Shown here piece after piece: positions 7,695 through 15,788 of a stretch of 64,000 bases of DNA; positions within the stretch are counted from its first letter, which is position 1, and each line of letters begins with the position of its first letter. The stretch is from Streptomyces antarcticus (lineage in GTDB: Bacteria; Actinomycetota; Actinomycetes; Streptomycetales; Streptomycetaceae). Below the pieces are notes generated by a model. The model did no database searches and was not told the origin of the DNA. It was given only the letters and a program-made list of their open reading frames with translations. The stretch spans positions 62,001 to 126,000 of the forward strand of contig NZ_JAPNLM010000003.1 of the NCBI RefSeq assembly GCF_026627255.1. Direction: 5' to 3'. A program made the translations under genes and the position numbers.

Positions 7695-9164
7695 CTATCC
7701 GATCCGCGTGAGGCCCAGCAGCGCGCCTGCCGCGCCGCGGGGCGCCCCACCCAGGGCGCGTACCGCCTCGACCACCCCGTCCGCGCGGGCTGCTCCGAGC
7801 ACCGGCTCCGTGTTCAGCCGGAACTTGCCCGCCAACTGGGCCCGCGACAGTGGCATGCCCGGGCCGCCCAGTGAGCTGGTGACCCGCGACTGCATCACCT
7901 GGCCGCTGTGCGTACGCACCCGCAGTATCGCGCTGAAGGCCTGTGGGAACTCCGCGTCGCACTGCGGGTCGGCCACCACCTCGACCCGCTCCGCCAGCGC
8001 GAGCCGGCGCGGATCGGTGAATGCCTCCGGGGAGAAGTCCGCGTGCCGCAGCCCCGGGCCGGCGCCGTCCGCGGCCGTCTCCGACAGGAGCGCCGCCGCC
8101 ACCGTGTACGGACCCGAGAACTTGGCGTGGTACGGCGTACGGGGGCGCGCCTTCTCGGCGTGCGGCTCCCCGATGGTGCGCCGGGGCGCCGCGGCCACTC
8201 CGAGTTGTGCGCTCGCCACATCCTCGGCGCGCAGCCCGGCTCGGCGCAGGGCCAGTGCGCAGTCGATCCCGGGGTGGGTGAAGTGGTTGGAGGGGTACGG
8301 CTTGAACACGGTCCGCGCGTACTGCCAGTTCCCGGCCGCGCCCATCTCCTCCAGGCCGGCCAGCAGCGGCTGCGCTGTCCACCTCTCGTCCAGGAACGCC
8401 GTCAGGAATCCGAAGCGGCCTTCGATCACGGTCGGCGGCCCGGTGACCCCGCCCGCCGCGAACTGGGCGGCGCACACCCCGGAGTGGGCCGCCCACCCGC
8501 AGTGCAGGCGTTTGACGCTGCCGCCGGTGCGGTTCGCCTCGATCACCCCGGCGCCCATCGAGCAGGCGATGCCGATGGCGTGCGCCAGCTCGGCCGTGGT
8601 CAGCCCGTACAGCAGGCCCGCGGCGACGGCGGCGCCGACGGTGCCGCAGATCGAGGTGGCGTGCAGGCCCTTCTCGAAGAACACCGAGTTGCGCAGCTCC
8701 GGGTCGTAGGAGGCCATCCCGAGGCGGACGCACACCTCGCCGCCCGCCGCGAGCGCGGTCAGCAGCGCGTCCCCCGTTGCTCCGGTCGCCTCGGCGGCGG
8801 CGAGCGCGGCGGGCAGGACGGCGGCCGTGGGGTGCAGGACGGACGGCAGGTGGGTGTCGTCGAAGTCGAGGGCGTGCGCGAGGGTGCCGTTGACCAGGGC
8901 GGCCCGGTCGGCCGGCATCCGCAGGCCGCTGCCGACGGCGGTGGCCTCGCCGACCCCGCCGGCCGCGCGCGCCAGGGCCAGCGCCGCCGCCTGGGGCGAG
9001 GCACCCGCGTCCTCACCGGAGTGGGCGCCGAGTGCCCCCAGACTGTTGCCGAGGCAGTCCAGCGTGCGCGCGGCAGCGTCCGCCGCGATCTCCCGCGGTA
9101 CTCCGTCGGCGCGGCACGCCGCCGCGAAGGCGGCCAGGCGCGCCGCGTACCCCTGACCGCTCAT
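7695..9164 (-). CDS. MmgE/PrpD family protein
   Basis: This 489-residue protein is full length for the family that contains 2-methylcitrate dehydratase, cis-aconitate decarboxylase and iminodisuccinate epimerase. Family features are DCLGNSLGA near 35-43, NGTLAHALDFDDTH at about 91-104, HPTAAVLPAALA, a Gly/Ala-rich helical core, FGFLTAF, and FKPYPSNHFTHP at about 289-300. Its ATG overlaps the cyclase stop as ATGA, making it the last gene of a three-gene operon (CoA-transferase, cyclase, MmgE/PrpD). Family membership is clear, but the reaction (dehydration, decarboxylation or isomerisation of a di- or tricarboxylate) cannot be fixed from sequence. Confidence 0.85.
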   Translation of the reverse strand: MSGQGYAARLAAFAAACRADGVPREIAADAAARTLDCLGNSLGALGAHSGEDAGASPQAAALALARAAGGVGEATAVGSGLRMPADRAALVNGTLAHALDFDDTHLPSVLHPTAAVLPAALAAAEATGATGDALLTALAAGGEVCVRLGMASYDPELRNSVFFEKGLHATSICGTVGAAVAAGLLYGLTTAELAHAIGIACSMGAGVIEANRTGGSVKRLHCGWAAHSGVCAAQFAAGGVTGPPTVIEGRFGFLTAFLDERWTAQPLLAGLEEMGAAGNWQYARTVFKPYPSNHFTHPGIDCALALRRAGLRAEDVASAQLGVAAAPRRTIGEPHAEKARPRTPYHAKFSGPYTVAAALLSETAADGAGPGLRHADFSPEAFTDPRRLALAERVEVVADPQCDAEFPQAFSAILRVRTHSGQVMQSRVTSSLGGPGMPLSRAQLAGKFRLNTEPVLGAARADGVVEAVRALGGAPRGAAGALLGLTRIG

Positions 9165-10024
9165 GCCCGGCCTTCCCTGTCGTGGTCGTGCAGGATGGCA
9201 AGCGGGCGTACAGGGGAGCCGGTGGCGCCGACGACCGGCAGAGGCGCGAGCATCAGCAGGAAGTCCGCCCGCCTGCGCGAGGCGAGTCCGGCGGGCTCGG
9301 TGAGCCCGGTGAGCCGCATTGTTTCGACGATGTGGATGCCCGCCTCGACCAGCAGCAGCCGGTGCACGGGCAGTTCGGCGTGCCCGCGCCTCGGCGGGAC
9401 ATGCTCGAAGGCGATGGTCTCCCCGCCGGTCACTCGCACCCCGCGCTCCGCGATCCAGGCCCCGGCCGCGGGACCGGGGCCCGGCGCCCCGCCCTCCTGG
9501 CCGGTGAAGACGCGCGCGTCAGCCCAGTGCCGGGACCATCCTGTCCCCAGCAGCAGCGCCTCGCCCGCCTCGATATCCACGCCGGCCGCGTCCCGAGCTT
9601 TCTCCAGGTCGGCGACGGTGATCTCGTACCCGGCGGGCAGGACGGGGACGCCGTGCACGGCGGCGACGTCGAGGAAGACCGCCCGGCCCACGTACGGCGG
9701 GAACTCCTCGATGCCGTGCCGGGAGAAGCCCTCGTGGCTCTGCACCGAGGCCGCCGGGACGTCCCCGTGCAGCAGCCCGGCTTGTGAGACGTGGGCGAGG
9801 GCGTCGACGTGGGTGCCGACGTGGCCGCCGGTGACGATCAGCTCGTTCGCCGCGGAGCCGCCGTCGGCGCGTACGTGGTCGCCGTGGCGGCGTTCCAGGA
9901 GCATGCGGAAAGGCGGGTGGTTGGGTGACTGCGGCATGCCTCGGCGCATCGGCTGGGAGAGGTCGATCACGGGAGCGCCGGCGAGGGACAGCGGCCCGCC
10001 ACGGTACCCGTGGACGCTGTTCAT
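9161..10024 (-). CDS. Cyclase-family (kynurenine formamidase-like) metal hydrolase
   Basis: The 287 residues belong to the PF04199-type cyclase family: VIDLSQPMRRGMPQ near 19-32, HGDHV, and the metal-binding GGHVGTHVDALAHV at about 65-78. The C-terminal half has ETIAFEHVPPRRGHAELPVH. Known members hydrolyse N-formylkynurenine, isatin and related cyclic or N-acyl amides. The gene is the middle of the CoA-transferase/cyclase/MmgE operon, 18 bases after the first gene and overlapping the next. An amide- or lactam-opening step upstream of CoA activation is inferred. Confidence 0.8.
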   Translation of the reverse strand: MNSVHGYRGGPLSLAGAPVIDLSQPMRRGMPQSPNHPPFRMLLERRHGDHVRADGGSAANELIVTGGHVGTHVDALAHVSQAGLLHGDVPAASVQSHEGFSRHGIEEFPPYVGRAVFLDVAAVHGVPVLPAGYEITVADLEKARDAAGVDIEAGEALLLGTGWSRHWADARVFTGQEGGAPGPGPAAGAWIAERGVRVTGGETIAFEHVPPRRGHAELPVHRLLLVEAGIHIVETMRLTGLTEPAGLASRRRADFLLMLAPLPVVGATGSPVRPLAILHDHDREGRA

Positions 10025-10042
10025 GGGGTCTCCAAGAGGGGG

Positions 10043-11272
10043 TCAGATCGTACGGTGTGCGGCGAGTTCGTCCAGCTCGCGCGGCGACAGGCCGAGCCGT
10101 GCGGCGTAGACGGCCCGGGTGTCGCGGCCGTGCGGGCGGCCGGTCCAGCGGATGGCGCCGGGCGTGGCGGAGAGCCGGAAGAGGACGTTCTGCATCCGGA
10201 TCGGTCCCAGCACCGGATCCTCCACGGTCGTCAGCGAGTCCAGGGCCCGGTACTGCGGGTCCTCGAAGATGTCGGCGATGCCGTACACGGGGGAGATCGC
10301 GGCTTCGGCCTCCTCGAACGCGGCGATCACCGTGTCCCGGTCGCGGGCCGCGATCCACTCCCCGACCTGCCCGTCGAGCAGGTCCGCGTGCGCGGCGCGC
10401 CCGGCGCCGCCGGCGAACCAGGGCTCGGCGGTCACCTCCGGGTGCCCGACGAGCTTCATGACCCGCTCGGCGACGGACTGCGCCGAGGTGCTCACGGCCA
10501 CCCACGCGCCGTCCCGGGTCGGGTAGATGTTGCGGGGGGCGTTGTTCACCGAACGGTTGCCCGTGCGTGCCGGCACGGTGCCGAGCTGGTCGTACGCGGT
10601 GGGCTGCGGGCCCAGCAGGGTCAGCAGCGGTTCGATGATCGCGAGGTCGACCACCTGCCCCGGCCCGCCGTGCACGTCGCGGTGGTAGAGCGCGGTCTGT
10701 ACGGCCGAGGCGGCGACCAGCGCGGCCACCCCGTCGGCCAGCCCGAACGGCGGCAGCGTCGGCGGGCCGTCCGGCTCGCCCGTCAGGGCCGCGAAGCCGC
10801 TCATGGACTCGGCGAGCGTGCCGAAGCCGGGCCTGCGGGCGTAGGGCCCGTACTGGCCGAAGCCGGTCACGCGGGCGATGACCAGCCGGGGGTTGGCACG
10901 GTGCAGGTCCTGCGGGCCGAGCCCCCAGCGCTCCAGGGTCCCCGGCCGGAAGTTCTCGATCAGTACGTCGGCCTGCGAGGCGAGCCGGAGCAGCAGATCC
11001 GCTCCGGCGGGGCGGCTCAAATCCAGGGTGACGGTGTGCTTGTTGCGGCCGAGCATCTTCCACCACAGTCCCTCGCCGTCCTTCGACGGGCCGTGGGTGC
11101 GGGCCGGGTCCGGCCGGGCCGGGTGCTCGATCTTGATGACGTCGGCGCCGTAGTCACCGAGGACCGTCGCGGCCAGCGGCCCCGCGAACAGGGTGGCGCA
11201 GTCCAGCACGGTCACGCCACGCAGGGCAGCCGGAGCGGGCGGCGGGGCTGCGCGGGGGAGGGAAGGCTCCAT
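10043..11272 (-). CDS. Class III (CaiB/BaiF) CoA-transferase
   Basis: The 409-residue protein has the family's hallmarks: VTVLDCATLFAGPLAA at the N-terminus, LGDYGADVIKIEHP, WKMLGRNKHTVTLDL, ADVLIENFRPGTLERWGLG, and TLAESMSGFAALTG where the active-site Asp loop normally lies. These enzymes move CoA between acyl donors and free carboxylates. It is first in its leftward operon and divergent from the hydantoinase-like gene across a region with two dyads. It probably activates the acid made or opened by the neighbouring hydrolases for the CitE-like lyase; that assignment is inference. Confidence 0.87.
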   Translation of the reverse strand: MEPSLPRAAPPPAPAALRGVTVLDCATLFAGPLAATVLGDYGADVIKIEHPARPDPARTHGPSKDGEGLWWKMLGRNKHTVTLDLSRPAGADLLLRLASQADVLIENFRPGTLERWGLGPQDLHRANPRLVIARVTGFGQYGPYARRPGFGTLAESMSGFAALTGEPDGPPTLPPFGLADGVAALVAASAVQTALYHRDVHGGPGQVVDLAIIEPLLTLLGPQPTAYDQLGTVPARTGNRSVNNAPRNIYPTRDGAWVAVSTSAQSVAERVMKLVGHPEVTAEPWFAGGAGRAAHADLLDGQVGEWIAARDRDTVIAAFEEAEAAISPVYGIADIFEDPQYRALDSLTTVEDPVLGPIRMQNVLFRLSATPGAIRWTGRPHGRDTRAVYAARLGLSPRELDELAAHRTI

Positions 11273-11310
11273 CGGGGCTCACGCACCTTCACGGATCGCG
11301 GTTTCTCCTT

Positions 11311-11374
11311 GTGAAACGCTGTTCCGGAAAGCTAGCATGACCCTTCGTCACGAAAAAGGGAAACAGCGTTTCCC
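11311..11374. promoter_or_regulatory. Two dyad operators between the CoA-transferase and hydantoinase-like genes
   Basis: GGGAAAC-AGC-GTTTCCC at 11358-11374 is a perfect 7-bp inverted repeat. A second copy, reading GGAAC-AGC-GTTTC on the minus strand, occupies 11313-11325 and is followed by CAC. The two copies face each other, so the whole region folds as one large inverted repeat. A similar dyad lies at 6520-6532. Placement in the divergent spacer suggests one regulator controls both transcripts. Confidence 0.6.
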
Positions 11375-11435
11375 GATAGCCCACGGGTGCGGAAGGGAGG
11401 TGCGGGCGGCGCCCCCTGCGGCTGCCCGGCCTGTC

Positions 11436-12881
11436 ATGTCTCGTTACGACCTGCTCATCAAGAACGGCACGCTCATCCAGCCCCACCTCGGCGAGATCAC
11501 CGCAGACCTCGCCGTGCGCGACGGGAAGGTCGCGGCCCTGGCCGACCGCATCGACACCTCCGAGGCCACCGAGGTCATCGACGCCTCGGGCCGGGCGGTC
11601 TTCCCCGGCGCGGTCGACGCGCACTTCCATCTCGGCATCTACCGCTCCCTGGAACAGGACGCGGCGGAGGAGACCCGGTCCTCCCTGGTCGGCGGTGCGA
11701 CGAGCGTCCTGTCCTACTTCCGCACGGGCGAGCACTACCTCAACCGGACCGGGGCCTACAGCGATATCTTCCCCGAGGTCCTCGCGGCGGTCGGCGGCCG
11801 CAGCCACACGGACTACGGCTTCCACCTCGCCCCGATGGACACCGCCCAGGTGCGCGAGATACCCGACCTCGTGGCGAAGCACGGGGTCAGCTCCTTCAAG
11901 TACTACATGTTCTACAAGGGGTTCAACCTGTCCGCCGACTCCCGGGACGCCAAAGGTTTCCGGATGGCCGAGGAGGGCGAGGAGTACGACCTCGGTCACC
12001 TTTACCAGCTCATGGAGGCGGTCGCCGCCGCCGGCGCCGCCCGCCCCCACGGCCGCGTCTCGCTCTCCCTGCACTGCGAACAGTCCGAGCTGATGAGGCT
12101 GTTCATCGACCGGGTCCGCCGCTCGGGCGACCCCCAGACCCTGCGCGCCTACCACGACGGCCGCCCGCCCCTGACCGAGGAGGTCGCGATCGCGGAGGCG
12201 GCCACCCTGGCCCGCGCCACCGGCTGCCCGGTCAACCTGCTGCACCTCTCCAGTGCCGCCGCCCTCGCCGGGGCTCGCGCCGCCCGTGCCGCCTCGCCCG
12301 GGCTGGACCTGCGCACCGAGGTGACCCTGCATCACCTGTGCCTGGACCACGAGAGCCTGGACGCCGCCGGCTGCGGCCTCGGCGCCAAGGTCAACCCGCC
12401 GATCCGCACCCGAGCCGACAATGACGCGCTGTGGGCGGGCGTGCTCGACGGCACCGTGGACTGGGTCGCCTCCGACCACGCCTGCTGCATGGAGGAGTCC
12501 AAGGGGGACGCCCTGTGGCCCGCGCTGCCCGGCTTCGGCGGCACCGCCCTCCTCTATCCGATCCTGCTCTCCGAAGGCCACCACAAACGCGGCCTGTCGC
12601 TGCGCCGCGTCGCGGAACTGCTCTCCGCTAACCCGGCCGCCGCCTACGGCCTCACCGGCAAAGGGTCGCTGATGGTGGGCGCCGACGCCGACATCGTCGT
12701 CGCCGACCTGGACGCCGTCCGCACGGTCACGGCCGACCTGCTGCTGTCCGGACAGGACCACTGCCCCTTCGAGGGGCAGGAACTGCGCGGTTGGCCCACG
12801 GTCACCATCGTCGGCGGCCAGGTCGCCTACCGCGACGGAGCAGTCACCGCAGCCCCCGCCGGCCGCTACCTCGCCCGCTGA
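11436..12881 (+). CDS. Hydantoinase/dihydroorotase-like cyclic amidohydrolase
   Basis: The 481-residue protein is an amidohydrolase of the dihydropyrimidinase/allantoinase/dihydroorotase type: YDLLIKNGTLIQP, GRAVFPGAVDAHFHLG (metal-binding HxH at about 65-67), SSFKYYMFYKG with the lysine position, SLHCEQ and LLHLSS for later His ligands, and WVASDHACC with the catalytic Asp. It ends in the usual beta-sandwich return (ADIVVADLDAV). The ATG at 11436 fits the family's start. An in-frame GTG at 11400 lies directly beside a GGAAGGGAGG and is an alternative. It probably opens a cyclic imide, hydantoin or ureide; the substrate is unknown. Confidence 0.83.
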   Translation: MSRYDLLIKNGTLIQPHLGEITADLAVRDGKVAALADRIDTSEATEVIDASGRAVFPGAVDAHFHLGIYRSLEQDAAEETRSSLVGGATSVLSYFRTGEHYLNRTGAYSDIFPEVLAAVGGRSHTDYGFHLAPMDTAQVREIPDLVAKHGVSSFKYYMFYKGFNLSADSRDAKGFRMAEEGEEYDLGHLYQLMEAVAAAGAARPHGRVSLSLHCEQSELMRLFIDRVRRSGDPQTLRAYHDGRPPLTEEVAIAEAATLARATGCPVNLLHLSSAAALAGARAARAASPGLDLRTEVTLHHLCLDHESLDAAGCGLGAKVNPPIRTRADNDALWAGVLDGTVDWVASDHACCMEESKGDALWPALPGFGGTALLYPILLSEGHHKRGLSLRRVAELLSANPAAAYGLTGKGSLMVGADADIVVADLDAVRTVTADLLLSGQDHCPFEGQELRGWPTVTIVGGQVAYRDGAVTAAPAGRYLAR

Positions 12882-12908
12882 ACGGATCCCGCTGACAGGC
12901 CCCTTGCG

Positions 12909-12968
12909 TTGACAGAGCGCCTGCACGCCCCCGACGATGACCGGGCGGTCACCTGACCGCCCGGTCAT
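12909..12968 (+). promoter_or_regulatory. Promoter with twin TetR-type operators
   Basis: A -35 TTGACA (12909-12914) with an 18-base spacer and a weak -10 GACGAT (12933-12938) is overlapped by a perfect 15-bp inverted repeat. The arms are 12937-12951 and 12954-12968, separated by CC. Each arm is itself a TGACC-N4-GGTCA dyad, so two TetR dimers could bind side by side. It lies 18 bases before the TetR gene, so autoregulation is likely. Confidence 0.7.
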
Positions 12969-12985
12969 ACGTCTGGGGAGCGCGC

Positions 12986-13672
12986 ATGCCCACCACCACC
13001 TGGACCCACCTCCCGCCCGACCGGCGGGAGCGGATCCTGGTCGCCGCGATGGACGAGTTCGGCACCCACGGCTACTCGACCGGCAGCCTCAACGTCATCG
13101 CCCGGCAGGCGGGCGTCGCCAAGGGGTCCCTCTTCCAGTACTTCGCCGGAAAGCTCGACCTGTTCACCTACGTCGCCGAGCAGACCTCCCTGCGCATCTT
13201 CGAGGCCATGCGGCCCTGGCTCGACGGCTACAGCGGCGCCGCGCCCGGTACCGACGGGCCCCGCGCCGCCCAGGACTTCCCCTCGTACCTCGTCGACGCG
13301 ATCGACGCCTGGGTCTCCTACTTCGAGACCCATCCCCTGGAACGGGGCGTGACCGCCGCCACCAACATGGAGATCGACCCCGTCGTACGCCAGGCCGTAC
13401 TGGAACCCGTCCAGCACCTCTACCTCGCCGGACTGCGCCCCCTTGTCGAGGAGGCGGTCGCCGCCGGAGAACTGTGCGCGGACGCCGATGTCGACGCCCT
13501 CCTCTCCCTCCTTCTCCTGCTGCTGCCCCACACCGCCCTCGCCCCCTTCTTCCCGGCCGTCGCCGGCCCCGTCGCCCTGCCCCGGGGTGACCGGGCCGCC
13601 CGCCGTACCGCGATCGAGCGGCTCGTGCACCCCGTCCTCGCCGGGTTCCGTCCCGCCCGCGCACCCGACTGA
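12986..13672 (+). CDS. TetR-family transcriptional regulator
   Basis: The 228-residue protein has a TetR helix-turn-helix at about 12-60 (RRERILVAAMDEFGTHGYST, VIARQAGVAKGSLFQYFAGK) followed by an all-helical ligand domain. The ATG follows GGGGAG. It lies 104 bases after the amidohydrolase gene on the same strand but has its own promoter with a strong twin dyad. The target could be itself, the catabolic island, or both. The ligand is unknown. Confidence 0.9.
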   Translation: MPTTTWTHLPPDRRERILVAAMDEFGTHGYSTGSLNVIARQAGVAKGSLFQYFAGKLDLFTYVAEQTSLRIFEAMRPWLDGYSGAAPGTDGPRAAQDFPSYLVDAIDAWVSYFETHPLERGVTAATNMEIDPVVRQAVLEPVQHLYLAGLRPLVEEAVAAGELCADADVDALLSLLLLLLPHTALAPFFPAVAGPVALPRGDRAARRTAIERLVHPVLAGFRPARAPD

Positions 13673-13912
13673 TCAGAGCCGATCCGTCCGCCGACCCCGC
13701 CACCGCGCCCCGCGTGCCGGGGCTTTCGGCATGCTCCAAGCGGCCTGCGGAGCCGCAAAAGAATCACCGCCGTTCTGCTTGACGCGGTGCCCCCGCTCGG
13801 GCCCAATGGGACCGCTGGAGAAACAGAGTTCCAACAGTGGAAACACCCCGGCCCCTTCCGGGCCGGCCCGGCGACGCCGCGACGCCACGCGGCCATCCCC
13901 CTGGGAGTCCCC
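13673..13912. other. Intergenic region before the secreted hydrolase
   Basis: No gene is supported in these 240 bases. A GGGAG precedes the ATG at 13913. No confident promoter or terminator could be picked out by eye. Confidence 0.5.
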
Positions 13913-14917
13913 ATGAGCGACACCTCGCACAGACGCATGTCCCTCCCGCGCCCCCTCCTCGCCGCGGCCCTGGCCGCCGCCGCGACCCTCACCGCCCTCT
14001 CGCCCGCCACCGCCGCGGAGCAGGCCCCCACCGACGTCGTGAAGGTCTCCAACACCGTCGACGTCCGCTGCGCCTTCCTGGTCTACAAGCGCTCCGGCGA
14101 CTGGTACTTCCCGTCCACCGCACCCAAGGGCACCGTCTGGCTCCAGCACGGCTTCAGCCGTGCCAACGACCACCTGGAGGACATCGCCCGGCGCTACGCC
14201 GCCGCCGGCTTCGTCGTCTTCGCCCCCACGCTGCCCTCCGCCGACATGTTCGGCTGTACGGTCTCCAACATCGGGAACAACACCGCCTTCCTCAACAACG
14301 TCGCCGACCTCTTCGGCAAGGCCGCCGACCCGAACGACAAGCTCGGCCGCAGCTTCGCCGATGCCGCGGCCAAGGCTGGCCGGCCCGGCCTCCAGATGCC
14401 CGCCAAGTTCGTCTTCTCCGGTCACTCCGCCGGCGGAGAGGCCGTCAGCTACGTCGCGAACCGGCTCCGCACCCAGTACCCGGCGGCGTTCGCCCGCCTC
14501 TCGGGCCTCGTACTCCTGGACCCCGTCAACTCTTTTGTCGGGCTCAACATGGCCAACGCGCTGAACGGCCTGAACACCACGAACCTGCCCCTGCACGCCA
14601 TCTCCTCGCCGCCCTACCTCGCCAACGGCCAGGCCTCCGGCACCCGCGAGCTGACCACCGATGTGCACCGGGACTTCCTCGGCATCCGGCTCAGCACGGG
14701 CTCGCACTGCGACGCCGAGGGCGCCAGCACCGACACGCTCTGCACCCTGCCCAACGGGGCACCCCAGGACGCCAACGTCGCCGTCCTCCAGGAGTTCGCC
14801 ACCGTCTGGGCCGCCGACGATGTGAGCGGCACGGTCACCGCCACCCACCGCCCCGGCGGCAGCCGTTACGAGTCCCTGCGCACGGCCGGCACCATCCAGA
14901 CCCTCAGTGGATCCTGA
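13913..14917 (+). CDS. Secreted alpha/beta hydrolase
   Basis: The 334-residue protein has a signal peptide (about 10-35, cleavage near TAA-EQ). An alpha/beta-hydrolase core follows: VWLQHGFSRAND at about 75-86 (oxyanion strand) and the nucleophile elbow FSGHSAGGEA (Ser at about 175). Several Cys may form disulfides (C60, C117 and a late pair). It is exported and probably an esterase or lipase-like enzyme; the substrate is not evident. The start was chosen for GGGAG spacing and an intact signal peptide. A strong hairpin follows the stop. Confidence 0.8.
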   Translation: MSDTSHRRMSLPRPLLAAALAAAATLTALSPATAAEQAPTDVVKVSNTVDVRCAFLVYKRSGDWYFPSTAPKGTVWLQHGFSRANDHLEDIARRYAAAGFVVFAPTLPSADMFGCTVSNIGNNTAFLNNVADLFGKAADPNDKLGRSFADAAAKAGRPGLQMPAKFVFSGHSAGGEAVSYVANRLRTQYPAAFARLSGLVLLDPVNSFVGLNMANALNGLNTTNLPLHAISSPPYLANGQASGTRELTTDVHRDFLGIRLSTGSHCDAEGASTDTLCTLPNGAPQDANVAVLQEFATVWAADDVSGTVTATHRPGGSRYESLRTAGTIQTLSGS

Positions 14918-14929
14918 AACCGTTCCACG

Positions 14930-14963
14930 CGTGCCCGCCCCCGCGCCGACGGGGGCGGGCACG
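14930..14963 (+). terminator. Hairpin terminator after the secreted hydrolase
   Basis: Arms 14930-14943 and 14950-14963 are a perfect 14-bp G/C-rich inverted repeat with a 6-base loop, 12 bases after the stop codon. No T-tract follows, as is usual in Streptomyces. Confidence 0.8.
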
Positions 14964-15107
14964 ACCGCGCTCGCGGCCCCACTGGGTTCGTCTGTGCAGG
15001 TGGAGGCGGCTGACAGGCAAGGAGACGACGAACCCCGCGCCCAGCGGCCCAGCGCCTCTTGGCCCCCTACGGGATGGCCTCGCCATGCGTTCGACAGGGG
15101 GAGAAAG

Positions 15108-15710
15108 TCATGCCAACTCCGGAGGCCTGACGCCCCATCGCGGGGCACCGAAAAGGCAGTGGGGGGTGTCCAGGACCGCGTCGACAGTGCGGTGGGCGCG
15201 CTCTCGCGCCGCCGGGCGGTCCAGCAGCAGCGCGTCGAGCAGCAGGGGCGAGACGATCGCGGAGACGGCGTCCTCCCGTGCCGCACCGGTCAGGCCCGCG
15301 GGGGCCAGCGCGGTGCGGAAGGGTGCCAGCAGGTCTTCCACGTACCGGCGCCGCAGATCCGCCATCGCGGAGTCCCATGCCGCCGCCGCGACGATGGCGT
15401 GCAAGAAGCCGCCGACCGGCTTGTCGCGCAGGCGGTCGCAGAGCGCGTCCACCTCGGCGTGCAGATCCGTCCGGACCTCACCCGTATGGGAGGGTGCGGG
15501 GCGCGGGGCGACCTCGATGAGCGCCGCCAGTACCGCGTGAGGTGTGGGCCAGTGGCGGTAGACCGTCGACCGCGACACCCCGGTGGCGGTGTGCAGACGC
15601 TGCGCGGAGAGCGCGGCTGCGCCCTCGGTGAGAAGCAAGTCCAGCGCAGCGGTCAGGACGACGGCCTCGGTGTCCGAGGCGGGTCCTGCGGGGCGGCCAG
15701 GTCGAGTCAC
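15108..15710 (-). CDS. TetR-family regulator divergent from a cupin gene
   Basis: The 200-residue protein has an N-terminal TetR helix-turn-helix (about 15-60: AVVLTAALDLLLTEG, ATGVSRSTVYRHWPT) and a helical C-terminal domain ending in a conserved-looking GAPRWGVRPPEL. The start is GTG at 15710. It is divergently arranged with the bicupin gene, and the spacer carries two repeated sites. Local repression of the cupin gene is the likeliest role. Confidence 0.87.
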   Translation of the reverse strand: MTRPGRPAGPASDTEAVVLTAALDLLLTEGAAALSAQRLHTATGVSRSTVYRHWPTPHAVLAALIEVAPRPAPSHTGEVRTDLHAEVDALCDRLRDKPVGGFLHAIVAAAAWDSAMADLRRRYVEDLLAPFRTALAPAGLTGAAREDAVSAIVSPLLLDALLLDRPAARERAHRTVDAVLDTPHCLFGAPRWGVRPPELA

Positions 15711-15721
15711 CTGATTAACGG

Positions 15722-15766
15722 TACATCTTGTATCGGATTTTTGTCGGCGCTACATTCCATATCGGA
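15722..15766. promoter_or_regulatory. Repeated operator-like sites TACAT-N4-TATCGGA
   Basis: TACATCTTGTATCGGA at 15722-15737 and TACATTCCATATCGGA at 15751-15766 are direct repeats 29 bases apart. The first contains the dyad TACA-TCT-TGTA. They lie in the 78-base spacer between the TetR and cupin genes and stand out as AT-rich. They probably bind the TetR protein. Confidence 0.5.
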
Positions 15767-15788
15767 ACCCGACCCGGAGGGAGCCGCC

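Noticed and set aside
4864-8733. A 1289-codon open frame on the minus strand
   Set aside because: Its upstream half is antisense or out of frame to the CitE-like and MmgE genes; the WxL-like protein begins at 6474.
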